A model generated the notes under the pieces. That model saw only the letters and a list, made by a program, of their open reading frames with translations, ran no database searches and was not told the origin of the DNA. A program made the translations under genes and the position numbers. From the IMG/VR virus record IMGVR_UViG_3300031225_000015, positions 1-20,381 of that record: DNA of 20,381 bases, one strand, 5' to 3'. Source of the DNA: a virus. The first letter of the stretch is position 1. Each line of letters opens with the position of its first letter. Shown here in pieces: positions 5,914 through 13,423 of the stretch.

Positions 5914-8545
5914 TGCTATCCTTTGATACTTTAGTGACGTTACTTTCTATAACCTCATCAATAGCCATGTATCGCCCCGTTTCAGGAATAAATCGGGCAC
6001 CGGGGACGCGACCGGTTAGTCCCATTGTTCTTGCTTTTAAAACTGACATTTTCAGGCAATTTTGTTCCGCTACGCTGTCGGCAGTCATCGGTCGAGCAAA
6101 CGCAATAATATCAAAAGGAATCTGTTTTGTCGAGCCTGAGTTATGGGTGATGGTGTGGTTGCCTAAAAGAAAGCGCCCATTGCCGTCAAGCACAAAACCA
6201 TAGTAGTCTTGTACACCCAGCGCCTCAACAGTGATGCCTCTCTTTAACGCATTGGTCTGTCTATCAACTTTGTTAACCTTCTGCGTAGGGATTTTATCAA
6301 TATTCCCAGAGATCATGACTTGAAATATCTCGGAGCCATTTGAAGAATAATCACTTGAAATTATCTGAGACCTCATGGTACTGTAGAGGCCAAGAGATCT
6401 TGCAATGCTTTTCACCGTTTTTGCAAGTTCTTGCTCTTTCTGGTAGAAATAAAAATGACTGTCACGTGTTGAGTAAGAGCCATCTGTATCAAGCAAGCCC
6501 GCAAGAAGCTCTAGTCGCTGCGCTCTGCTGGCATATTGGTAAGCTGAAGGGATATGTTTATTTTTAAACAAGGCGAGGTCTTTCAACTTGTTAAGCATTT
6601 CTCCTTTTGTTTCTGTTATGAAGTTGAAATATTCTTTGTTGACATCTTTTGGACTTTTCAAGACTACGCCAAGCTCATTAGCCACTCTTTCAACAATACC
6701 TAAGCGAGCTGCGTCCATGATTCTGAAAGCGGATTTAGAGCCATCGCCAAGCCAAGCGCCTAAAGAGTAAGGTGGGATAAGAAGCTCTTGATGAGGTAAA
6801 TCATAACCCTCGCTGTAGTGTTGCTTACATCTGTGTTGAAAACTGTCACTTTTATTTAAGAAATCTTCTACAGAAATATCAAATAATTTGTCATTACGCG
6901 ACACTGTCAAGACATGGTCTTCATTACAAATGAAAGAATCATTTGAGGTTTTTGTTGTCACTCTGTACATTTGCTGCGAGCCGCGCTTTAACTTTAAAAT
7001 CTGCCTAGGCTGGCCGTTGTCACCAATTAGGCAATTTCCGACTTTTAAATTTTGGACTAGTTCAGAAGTACCGTCCGAAAGCAAGATTTTCGTGTCTCTA
7101 GCAAGGCAGCCTTTTATATCATCTAGAGAAGGCAATCTTCCGTCTTCGAATGATTTTTTGTCGTTTGGGGTCTTCCGCAAGTGTGACACAAGACCAATCC
7201 ACACGTCTGGATATTTCTTAACTAATCTTAAGAGATCATTCATTATCTTGTCTTGCGCCTCGTTCCCTTGCAGGTTGTCTGTGCCCTCTGAGACTAATAT
7301 TGTTATGTGGTCTATGAAAAGTTTCTTACAGCCTACTAGACACATGTACTCTAATCGGTCCATCACACTGCCGTCACTGACAGAGCCTTGGTGATCTAGT
7401 ACTTCTAAGCGATCACCCGCAAACACTTGATCAAATCCCACTTTCAATTCAGCCAAAGGTATCTCTTCTATGGCTCTGTTGCGACGCAACTGCATTCCTG
7501 CTAACGCTTTTCCTGTGTCTCCGGGAGACTCTTCTAAGCTCACTATGCCTACTCGCTCTTCAGAAGTCTCTAGCGTATGCAGTATTATTTCACGCATCAA
7601 AGTACTTTTGCCACTGCCTGTTCCGGAGATAAATAGCGCTATTTCGCCGCCGCGCATTCCCTTTATCTTCGAGTTTAAGCCTGCTAAGCAAGGGGGATAG
7701 GGAATAGAAACAACTGTGTCTGCCGCTTCAATCGCTGCCCATATGGCATCTCTCTTGATTATCCCCGAAGGTGTGTAGGAGGCAGAGTCAAAAATGCAAC
7801 TCATCAGGGCTTTCTCGCCTAAGTCCACTAACACTTCGTTTGCGTCGTTCTTGGGTAGTTTTGTGATGAGTGCCTTGTCGTAACCAACTATTTTTGCGGC
7901 TATTTTTTGAGCTTTGTGGCCTGCGTCGTCTTCATCAAAACAGATTACGACTTCTTTAAAAGAGCGGATCCAAGAGCGATGCTCGACTAGGTGCTCGGCC
8001 ATGGCTGACGAAGAGATACCTACAATAGGGTAAAACTTATTGTAGCGCCGATAAGACGCTTCGGCTACGGCAAGTGTGTCGCACTCACCCTCGCAGATGA
8101 TCAGCCTTTTGCCGCCCCCGTTAAAATGTTCCTGCCCAAAGAGCATCTTTGAGCCGCTGGGCTCCCAACTGAATTCTTTTGGAAGTTTTCGTATTTTATT
8201 CTTCTCTCCGCTCTCGTACGGATAGTAGTGGTGATCAATGTTTCCATCTTCGTTGTACGAAATGCGAACGCCGTAAAACGTAGTTATGTCTTTAGTTATA
8301 GCTCTTGCTTCAAACCCTCTTATTTTGTAGGTTAAAATTTCTGCAGCACTTCTCCGCTTCATTGTGAAATTTTTAGGGCTGGGTGGCGGCGGTTTTGGAA
8401 CATCAACCTTTCCGCTTACAACTTGCTCTTTTGTAAATGCTTTTTCACAAGAGAAACACTTAGCGCCTCCGTCCTCGTAAATTTGCAGCGCATCTGATGA
8501 CGTGCACGATAGACAAGGACGGTTCTTTCCAACTATCCTGCCCAT
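5840..8545 (-). CDS. gp4-like DNA primase-helicase precursor with intein
   Basis: A 901-residue precursor. After removal of the 323-residue intein the mature protein would be 578 residues, close to T7 gp4 (566). Order of domains: zinc-binding domain (C11, C14, C30, C33); TOPRIM primase core (ICEGECDTL at 150-158 and CFDEDDAG at 202-209); RecA-like helicase with Walker A GTGSGKST (308-315), catalytic Glu in SLEES (338), Walker B KKLFIDH (407-413) and H3 GLVSHLRK. The intein splits motif H4 between KG and SGSTKQ. The C-terminal tail is acidic but lacks the terminal Phe that T7 gp4 uses to contact its polymerase. The ribosome site is weak, so coupling from the preceding small gene is likely. Confidence 0.95.
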   Translation of the reverse strand: MGRIVGKNRPCLSCTSSDALQIYEDGGAKCFSCEKAFTKEQVVSGKVDVPKPPPPSPKNFTMKRRSAAEILTYKIRGFEARAITKDITTFYGVRISYNEDGNIDHHYYPYESGEKNKIRKLPKEFSWEPSGSKMLFGQEHFNGGGKRLIICEGECDTLAVAEASYRRYNKFYPIVGISSSAMAEHLVEHRSWIRSFKEVVICFDEDDAGHKAQKIAAKIVGYDKALITKLPKNDANEVLVDLGEKALMSCIFDSASYTPSGIIKRDAIWAAIEAADTVVSIPYPPCLAGLNSKIKGMRGGEIALFISGTGSGKSTLMREIILHTLETSEERVGIVSLEESPGDTGKALAGMQLRRNRAIEEIPLAELKVGFDQVFAGDRLEVLDHQGSVSDGSVMDRLEYMCLVGCKKLFIDHITILVSEGTDNLQGNEAQDKIMNDLLRLVKKYPDVWIGLVSHLRKTPNDKKSFEDGRLPSLDDIKGCLARDTKILLSDGTSELVQNLKVGNCLIGDNGQPRQILKLKRGSQQMYRVTTKTSNDSFICNEDHVLTVSRNDKLFDISVEDFLNKSDSFQHRCKQHYSEGYDLPHQELLIPPYSLGAWLGDGSKSAFRIMDAARLGIVERVANELGVVLKSPKDVNKEYFNFITETKGEMLNKLKDLALFKNKHIPSAYQYASRAQRLELLAGLLDTDGSYSTRDSHFYFYQKEQELAKTVKSIARSLGLYSTMRSQIISSDYSSNGSEIFQVMISGNIDKIPTQKVNKVDRQTNALKRGITVEALGVQDYYGFVLDGNGRFLLGNHTITHNSGSTKQIPFDIIAFARPMTADSVAEQNCLKMSVLKARTMGLTGRVPGARFIPETGRYMAIDEVIESNVTKVSKDSNEEDFKQLGGKTLPWDQGDPVEIL
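6140..7108 (-). mobile_element. Intein with LAGLIDADG homing endonuclease in helicase
   Basis: Residues C480-N802 of the primase-helicase precursor. Block A starts CLARDTKILLSDG; block B carries the conserved His (NEDH, 541-544, with Asn where Thr is usual); blocks F and G are YYGFVLDGNGRFLLGN and HTITHN, followed by Ser803 as the +1 nucleophile. Two LAGLIDADG motifs, YSLGAWLGDG (593-602) and LLAGLLDTDG (680-689), both keep their acidic residue, so the endonuclease may be active. The site in motif H4 corresponds to the classic DnaB intein site. Hand counts of three 60-base lines inside gave 27-33% GC (others 42-48%) against 50-60% in lines of the host gene and ligase, consistent with separate ancestry. 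Confidence 0.95.
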
Positions 8546-8549
8546 GAGG

Positions 8550-8735
8550 TTACTTCACTGCGTTGAGGATAAGAATATTAGTGAGCCCGAAAACTACTAA
8601 CTTGAGGCCCAGAAGGCCTTGATCTGGGATAAGCCTTAGAAGCTCTGTCGCAATAACTAGGTTACCCGCAACTATGAAAAAGAACCCAATAACTGAGCCC
8701 AGGGCCGCGAGGGCGGTCAGGTATTTAGTTGCCAT
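8550..8735 (-). CDS. Small two-span membrane protein
   Basis: A 61-residue protein that is almost entirely hydrophobic: one span near residues 5-28 (ALGSVIGFFFIVAGNLVIA) and a second near 40-58 (GLLGLKLVVFGLTNILIL), separated by a short polar loop (RLIPDQ). ATG 8735 has GGAGG 7 bases upstream and overlaps the nuclease-like gene by 11 bases. Size and topology would suit a holin or a membrane-anchoring factor, but its place inside the replication block argues against lysis. No family recognised. Confidence 0.72.
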   Translation of the reverse strand: MATKYLTALAALGSVIGFFFIVAGNLVIATELLRLIPDQGLLGLKLVVFGLTNILILNAVK

Positions 8736-9189
8736 TGGGTGCCTCCATATTTAGAATTCTATTGAGTCTCTCTTTATGTCTGTCAGTTATCATTTCTTTC
8801 ACCTTCCAGGTTACTTTCTCAATTCGCTTGTTGTACCACATGTCTGTAGTAGGCGCTTCAACTAAACAAAGCGACCAAGTTTCAGCGTAGCCCACAGTTC
8901 CTTTGGTTTTGTACTCTTCTAAACAGAAGAACTCAAACTCTTCGCGCGGGCGATGCTCGAACATTTCGTTTAAGATATTGGAAGACGACGTGTATTTCCT
9001 CCAACCCGTCTCAACCCCTGACCTGGTTTTAAAACTCTTCTTACCTAGATAAAAGCGCTTAAGAAAGTTATCCCGAATCACGTAAACGAAACCGGAGCCT
9101 TTACCCATTTGCGCGGGAAACTGCCAGTGGCCGTTGTTGAAGTCCGGTAGAGCGCCTTTAAAACCTTGCGGGGGCTGTGGTAGTCGCAT
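8725..9189 (-). CDS. GIY-YIG-like putative nuclease
   Basis: A 154-residue protein with FVYVI (34-38), then FYLGKKSF (46-53), WRKYTSSSNIL (63-73), TKGTVGYAE ending at E103, and MWYNKRI (117-123). This order matches a recurring phage family (VY.I......YIGKK......W..Y.GSN..L......TKGEM.Y.E......YYN..I) related to GIY-YIG endonucleases. E103 would be the metal ligand. No T7 gp3-like endonuclease I was found in the window, so this could serve in resolving or degrading DNA branches, but that is inference. ATG 9189 has AAGGA 6 bases upstream; overlap with the DUF4326 gene is 32 bases. Confidence 0.68.
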   Translation of the reverse strand: MRLPQPPQGFKGALPDFNNGHWQFPAQMGKGSGFVYVIRDNFLKRFYLGKKSFKTRSGVETGWRKYTSSSNILNEMFEHRPREEFEFFCLEEYKTKGTVGYAETWSLCLVEAPTTDMWYNKRIEKVTWKVKEMITDRHKERLNRILNMEAPNGN

Positions 9190-9478
9190 CTGCTTTCCTT
9201 TTTTCGATAATTTTTTCTAATTCTTCCACAATGACGTCACCGTGGCAAGGTCGGGGTTTACAGAAGCAGCCCAACCGAAGCCCCAACAAATCAGCAATGT
9301 CACGATCTGTTATTTTAGTTCCCCTGCGGAGTTCTGCGAAGTACGCTCTAAACTTCTCAACAACGTCTTCGCGGGAGCCGTCTTTACCGATTATGAAAGG
9401 ATTACCCCATTTGGAGCCGCGCCCGATGTAGACATCATACGGCTGATAGTTCTTGTTGACCACCACAGTTTTCCGCAT
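9158..9478 (-). CDS. DUF4326 domain protein
   Basis: A 106-residue protein that is essentially one DUF4326 domain: VYIGRGSKWGNPF near residues 17-29, then GSREDVVEKFRAYF and the C-terminal signature LGLRLGCFCKPRPCHGDV. The Gly-rich and Cys/His motifs are fully conserved. The biochemical role of this family is not established; it is frequent in phages and is found beside nucleotide and DNA metabolism genes. ATG 9478 shares its A with the exonuclease stop (TGATG), with GGAG about 8 bases upstream, so the two are probably translated in a coupled way. Confidence 0.88.
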   Translation of the reverse strand: MRKTVVVNKNYQPYDVYIGRGSKWGNPFIIGKDGSREDVVEKFRAYFAELRRGTKITDRDIADLLGLRLGCFCKPRPCHGDVIVEELEKIIEKRKADATTTAPARF

Positions 9479-10293
9479 CAGCGCATCTCCATGACAAAGG
9501 GCCACTCTTTCAGCGTGAAGTAGTCGTTCCAACTTTTCTGTATATGAATTAGTTTACCATTCGCTAATAGGTAATCTTCCCACTCCCCATGATAGACCTC
9601 AAAGTACATACCGCAGACAACTTCCTGGCACTGCTCAGGTGTGTCGCAGTGTTCGATAGCCTTAAGAGCTTTGACAGGGCCAATTCGAGGCAGTCCGGGG
9701 ATATGGTCAGTAGGGTCGCCTGACAGCAGCTGTGAATAGTAGAGCTGCATGGCCGAGAGGTCAGTGACTTCTTCCAGCACTTTCTTCTTGAGGTTGTAGT
9801 GTTTTCCGGGAATGCATTTTAGGTCTTTGTCAATGGAAGCGACCACGAAAGGTATGTCGTAAAATCTACACTCTTCAGCCCAAATACGAAGTAAGTCGTC
9901 GGCTTCTTTGTCGCCAGCATGTAACGCTAACCCCTCTTTTACAGCGTAATCCCGGATCATCTGGACAAAAGGATTCGGAATGCGCCACTTACCGCGATCT
10001 CTTTTATACTCGTGGTATATTCGGTCTCTGAAGTTCTTTCCGTCTTTCATTGCCATCAACATGTTGTCGCTGAAAAGCGCCTCTGACAAATCTTTGAGAA
10101 TGCTGTGAAACAAGTTTACACACTTGCCCCAGGTTTTGACGTCGTCTCTTGGGCTGTAGCCGGGGATGCTTGCTGCGCCTTTGAACCGGTCCATGTCAAT
10201 CCCGTGCAGTCTGAAATACTCCACTTTCTCGCCCCAGGCTCTTTCACAGGCCATATGGGCAACGACGTCTCCGTCGGTTAAAATTACTAACAT
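9478..10293 (-). CDS. gp6-like 5'-3' exonuclease (FEN/PIN family)
   Basis: A 271-residue flap-nuclease family protein. Metal ligands are visible in LTDGDVVAH (D7, D9), GDKEADDLL (E130, D132, D133) and ASIDKDLK (D155, D157). The helix-3-turn-helix DNA-binding element is GDPTDHIPGLPRIGPVKA (192-209). Length and gene position next to the polymerase match T7 gp6, which removes RNA primers and degrades DNA 5' to 3'. The start was set at ATG 10293 because GGAG lies about 8 bases upstream; a GTG at 10308 precedes it without a better site. It overlaps the preceding gene by 7 bases. Confidence 0.9.
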   Translation of the reverse strand: MLVILTDGDVVAHMACERAWGEKVEYFRLHGIDMDRFKGAASIPGYSPRDDVKTWGKCVNLFHSILKDLSEALFSDNMLMAMKDGKNFRDRIYHEYKRDRGKWRIPNPFVQMIRDYAVKEGLALHAGDKEADDLLRIWAEECRFYDIPFVVASIDKDLKCIPGKHYNLKKKVLEEVTDLSAMQLYYSQLLSGDPTDHIPGLPRIGPVKALKAIEHCDTPEQCQEVVCGMYFEVYHGEWEDYLLANGKLIHIQKSWNDYFTLKEWPFVMEMR

Positions 10294-10490
10294 GCTGTTC
10301 TCCTGCACAATACTTCAATAAGCTCTTGAGCAATCTCTACGCTGGTTTGTAAAAAAGCGGCGAGCTCTTCGGCCTTTGCATTAGTCGTCACGCAGCGCCC
10401 CTCCAGGGTGGCCATCTCTACATCAGTGTCGCAGCAAGTAAGGCGATAGTCGTTAGCGTCTTCTCCGACGATATGTACGCAGTCATGCAT
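10287..10490 (-). CDS. Small hypothetical protein
   Basis: A 67-residue acidic protein from ATG 10490, which overlaps the stop of the Cys-rich gene by 8 bases, as is typical here. A TTG at 10535 with GAGGG nearby would add 15 residues but would overlap the previous gene by 53 bases. The first half has several Cys (CVHIVGED, LTCCDTD) and the second half looks like a helical hairpin (AEELAAFLQTSVEIAQELIE). No known family. The start is uncertain. Confidence 0.6.
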   Translation of the reverse strand: MHDCVHIVGEDANDYRLTCCDTDVEMATLEGRCVTTNAKAEELAAFLQTSVEIAQELIEVLCRRTAC

Positions 10491-10662
10491 CTTGTTGAAG
10501 TCCCATGTAGCATCTGTTACAACGTTCACTTTCAACTGCGCCCTCTAACTCCTCCTCTGCCGTAACGCGCGCTGCGCAGATTACGCACTCGTAAGTTTGT
10601 ACGCAGAACTCGCAAGGTGGGTTGATGTGGCAAGAGCAACCTTCATCTATGATTTCACTCAT
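10483..10662 (-). CDS. 59-aa Cys-rich, probable zinc-binding protein
   Basis: A short frame with eight cysteines arranged as C-x-C (9, 11), C-x-x-C (17, 20), C-x-x-C (27, 30) and C-x-x-C (48, 51), enough for two zinc sites. ATG 10662 has AAGGA 7 bases upstream and overlaps the preceding stop as ATGA, and its own stop overlaps the next gene. The Cys spacing and ribosome site make it convincing as a gene. Function unknown; a zinc-ribbon adaptor of the replication or transcription machinery is possible. Confidence 0.7.
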   Translation of the reverse strand: MSEIIDEGCSCHINPPCEFCVQTYECVICAARVTAEEELEGAVESERCNRCYMGLQQDA

Positions 10663-10838
10663 TTGATTTTCCTTATAACTGTTTGTTGCGCCTTGCTTTG
10701 TACTGAGAGCGAGATGTCGCCTTCAGGCGTCCCAAATGTGAGCTTTACTTTCTTATCTGCGTCAGCATGGCAAATGGCCTGGAACGCCAGCTGCCACTCT
10801 ACTTCAGTTTTGATGTTTACGAGAACGACTTGACACAT
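10659..10838 (-). CDS. 59-aa hypothetical protein after DNA polymerase
   Basis: A 59-codon frame that starts at ATG 10838, two bases after the polymerase stop, with GAGG about 10 bases upstream inside the polymerase 3' end. The sequence has a strand-helix-strand-strand character (CQVVLVNIKTEVEWQLAFQA, then VKLTFGTPEGDISLSV). The TGA overlaps the next start as ATGA. No family recognised. Confidence 0.65.
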   Translation of the reverse strand: MCQVVLVNIKTEVEWQLAFQAICHADADKKVKLTFGTPEGDISLSVQSKAQQTVIRKIK

Positions 10839-10840
10839 GT

Positions 10841-12781
10841 TCAGTGTACCTCATACCAGTTGTCTCCGGTTTTACCTTCGCCATCCATGATTGTGATTCC
10901 AAACAGCTTAGGGCCTTCTTGGAAAGCTTTTTGGCCTAGTTCAGCGGCTCTTTCAGCAAACTCTTCGGGTACTTGGAAGTCCAGTTCGTCATGCATGAAT
11001 ATGCATGGCTTGTAAGGGATTTTTTCTTCTTGTAAGTAGCGTCTCAAAAGCAAACAAGCGCCTGCACATGTTGCTTTTTCACACGACTGCAGAAGGTATA
11101 CGAGCAGTTTGTGGAAGGAATCTACGTAGATTCGAACGCCGCCAATCGAGGGAATGTATCCATTATTGTTACCTCTTGTTGACGTCGCCCGATAAACTTT
11201 CGCCAGCTTCTCCAGCAAAGCTTTAAACCCTGGGACGGCTGCGGTAAAGCCTTTCTTGAGTGTGTTGCCTTGTTTGTCTTTCTGTACGCCAAAAATGTAA
11301 CCCCAGAGTTTTCCGCCAGAGGCCCCGAAAAGGAAAGCATAGAGAATACGCTTTGCAGCACTTCTTTTCTTTCCGGCGAGGACTTCTTCAAGACTGTGTT
11401 CTGCGTCAGCCTTTGCACCTTGCATCACAAGGTACTGATCCCAGTCAATGCCCATGCTCCCCAGCACTTCTTCTAGCTTACTCGCATTATAAGTATGAAT
11501 GTCCTCGTGTAGTAAAATTCGAGTAAATTCGTCATTATTCAAGTAATGCGCAAGGCCCCTTGCTTGGTTGCCTGAAGAATCACAGCCAACTACTTTCCAG
11601 CCCTTGTCGGCTTTAAACAGAGAACGCATTTCAGGGCCGTAAAGAGAGTCGCTGGAAGGTACATTTACAACAATCTTGTGACGGGCTCTCATACTGGGGG
11701 TGCCAAGGGTGAAGCAGGAACCGCGCAAACAGCCGTCTCCGCCTATGTTTTCAAGCCAAGTATTGAGGATGCTGTGACGTGATCTGATAGTGCGATATTC
11801 AGAATACAACTTGCCGTCGCCGCCAAGAAACTCCAGAGAATCGTCGGTGATTTTTGGAGTTGTTCGGACTTTCTCAAACGTCACTGGGTTTTGCTTTGAA
11901 TTGTACTGTGTTGGCACCCAGCCTTCTCTGAAGAGGAATATTTTGACGTCGGCGACGGAGCTCAGCTTGAGGTGATGAAACTCAACACGACTATAAGAAC
12001 CGTCAACTAATCGTCCTGCATCTTCCTGCCCCTCTTCGGGATCAATTCGAAACCAGTTTGCGGTGTGCTGATTGTAATCGCCGTTCTTTTTCCATTTAGG
12101 CTCTTTTGCGGGTACTTCGCCCTTGCAAGCATCGACGGCAACTGTCTTGATACCGAGCTTTGATTCCAAGAGTTCTGTTGTGCTCGCAATTTTGTCTGTC
12201 ATCTCCGCAAACAAGACTTTTGCGGATTCTTCATCAAAAGGCCATCCGTACCATTCTGCCTCTGCGCACCAACTTGAAATTGCATGTTCTGCCTGAAGAT
12301 AATGAACTACGTTGGCATTTTCACTGGCCAGGCCTGTAAACTCTTCAAGCAAATAGTTATAAACTTTTAAGTTCAAGTCTACGTCTCTTTCGCAGTACAG
12401 CAACATTTCTTCCGAGTACTCGTGAAAATCTTCAAAGTCAAGCTTGTCGTACTCAAAGTATAAACCCCAAACTTTAAGAGAATGGCCGGCATCCCCAAAA
12501 CGCTTGTAATTTAACACTTGGCTCATGAGCAGGGTGTCGTGTATTCTGCAGCTATGAGGCAAGTCAAAATCAAAATGTCGCTTCAACACTAGCAGGTCGA
12601 AGCCAATTATATTGTGGCCGATAACAACCTCAGCCTTGCCGAGCTTCTCACGCCAGCCTTCATCGCCTTCAAGATAGTAAAATTTTTCTTTTGTGTCAAT
12701 GTCTTGAAGGTAAACTATCCAGCAGCGATCAAAAATCCAGAGATAGCCATTCGTTTCGATATCGAATACGTATTTTGACAT
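10841..12781 (-). CDS. T7-like family A DNA polymerase with proofreading exonuclease
   Basis: A 646-residue polymerase. The 3'-5' exonuclease domain is complete: Exo I FDIETNG (D7, E9), Exo II GHNIIGFDLL (D62), Exo III YCERDVD (Y129, D133). Palm motif A is CDSSGNQARGLAH (D401), the O-helix motif B is RSAAKRILYAFLFGA (R473, K477, Y481, F485), and motif C is FMHDELDFQ (H597-E599). The end GEGKTGDNW parallels the T7 gp5 C-terminus. It is 58 residues shorter than T7 gp5, and the thumb region that holds the thioredoxin-binding loop in T7 (about 215-300 here) is shorter and different, so host thioredoxin may not be its processivity factor. No ribosome site lies close to ATG 12781; a hairpin precedes it. 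Confidence 0.95.
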   Translation of the reverse strand: MSKYVFDIETNGYLWIFDRCWIVYLQDIDTKEKFYYLEGDEGWREKLGKAEVVIGHNIIGFDLLVLKRHFDFDLPHSCRIHDTLLMSQVLNYKRFGDAGHSLKVWGLYFEYDKLDFEDFHEYSEEMLLYCERDVDLNLKVYNYLLEEFTGLASENANVVHYLQAEHAISSWCAEAEWYGWPFDEESAKVLFAEMTDKIASTTELLESKLGIKTVAVDACKGEVPAKEPKWKKNGDYNQHTANWFRIDPEEGQEDAGRLVDGSYSRVEFHHLKLSSVADVKIFLFREGWVPTQYNSKQNPVTFEKVRTTPKITDDSLEFLGGDGKLYSEYRTIRSRHSILNTWLENIGGDGCLRGSCFTLGTPSMRARHKIVVNVPSSDSLYGPEMRSLFKADKGWKVVGCDSSGNQARGLAHYLNNDEFTRILLHEDIHTYNASKLEEVLGSMGIDWDQYLVMQGAKADAEHSLEEVLAGKKRSAAKRILYAFLFGASGGKLWGYIFGVQKDKQGNTLKKGFTAAVPGFKALLEKLAKVYRATSTRGNNNGYIPSIGGVRIYVDSFHKLLVYLLQSCEKATCAGACLLLRRYLQEEKIPYKPCIFMHDELDFQVPEEFAERAAELGQKAFQEGPKLFGITIMDGEGKTGDNWYEVH

Positions 12782-12791
12782 GTTCTTAATA

Positions 12792-12809
12792 GGGAGGTTT
12801 TCACCTCCC
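12792..12809 (-). promoter_or_regulatory. GNRA hairpin before the DNA polymerase gene
   Basis: GGGAGGT and ACCTCCC form a perfect 7-bp stem with a GAAA tetraloop on the minus strand, ending about 10 bases before the polymerase ATG. The stem contains GGAGG, the only strong Shine-Dalgarno-like sequence nearby, so it is buried in the structure. No U tract follows, which argues against a terminator. It may regulate polymerase translation or mark an RNA processing site. Confidence 0.6.
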
Positions 12810-12821
12810 CCCCTCTTAGGC

Positions 12822-13418
12822 TTACATGCATTCGCCCGGCATGGAAGGCATGGCTGCTAGCCACGTGTGAACCAGGTCTGCTGTAATAGGCTGGCAATTG
12901 TTTTCCATGTAAAGTATTGCATACATTTTGTAAAACAAACTCTTTTTGCGCTCTTGCAGCGGACTGTCTTTTCTGCCCAGGCGCTCCATATACTTGGATT
13001 CTTGGAGATCAACTGCGGCGAGGAAGACAACAGGGTTGCTGTATTTTTCTTTGCGGCTCTCGATGTCAAGCCAGCCAAGATCAGGCAGTCCTTTAAGCAT
13101 CCCCCGGTAGTAATCCGGATTAACTGCTTTGTCTGTTGGAATGCTCTCAACCCCAGGCGGCATCTGTGTGCTGCTGCGATGCCACTGGTACCTTTCCAAT
13201 GCTAGTATCCAACTCTCGTAAGCGTCCAGATCGTGCATCGCAAAAGTTGTTTTTTCAGAGTGATCGGTCACATGCAAGATATAATTGTTGAACAAACCTA
13301 GTAAAGTCTGACTTTTAAAGTCTGCCAAAAAATCAGTCAAATGCGGGTCTGTTGTGGTGGCAACTCTTCGGTATTCACCTGATTCGGTTTTTAACATCAC
13401 ATCAATTGTGTAGCGCAT
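12822..13418 (-). CDS. DUF3310/gp1.7-like protein (possible nucleotide kinase)
   Basis: A 198-residue protein with two parts. Residues 1-85 are a beta-rich domain of unknown type. The C-terminal part has VNPDYYRGML, then DLQESKYMERLGRKDSPLQE followed by RKKSLFYKMY, which parallels the DUF3310 pattern (P.HY....., then GN..KY..R.G.K......DL.KA..Y) found in T7 gp1.7, a dGMP/dTMP kinase. The usual His of the HY pair is Tyr here, so activity is uncertain. It lies between the SSB and the polymerase genes, which fits a role in dNTP supply. The fit is by pattern only. Confidence 0.55.
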   Translation of the reverse strand: MRYTIDVMLKTESGEYRRVATTTDPHLTDFLADFKSQTLLGLFNNYILHVTDHSEKTTFAMHDLDAYESWILALERYQWHRSSTQMPPGVESIPTDKAVNPDYYRGMLKGLPDLGWLDIESRKEKYSNPVVFLAAVDLQESKYMERLGRKDSPLQERKKSLFYKMYAILYMENNCQPITADLVHTWLAAMPSMPGECM

Positions 13419-13423
13419 TTCTC

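Noticed and set aside
8341-8362. Internal start for a gp4B-like short helicase at Met62
   Set aside because: The position parallels T7 gp4B (Met64), but no Shine-Dalgarno sequence precedes this ATG.
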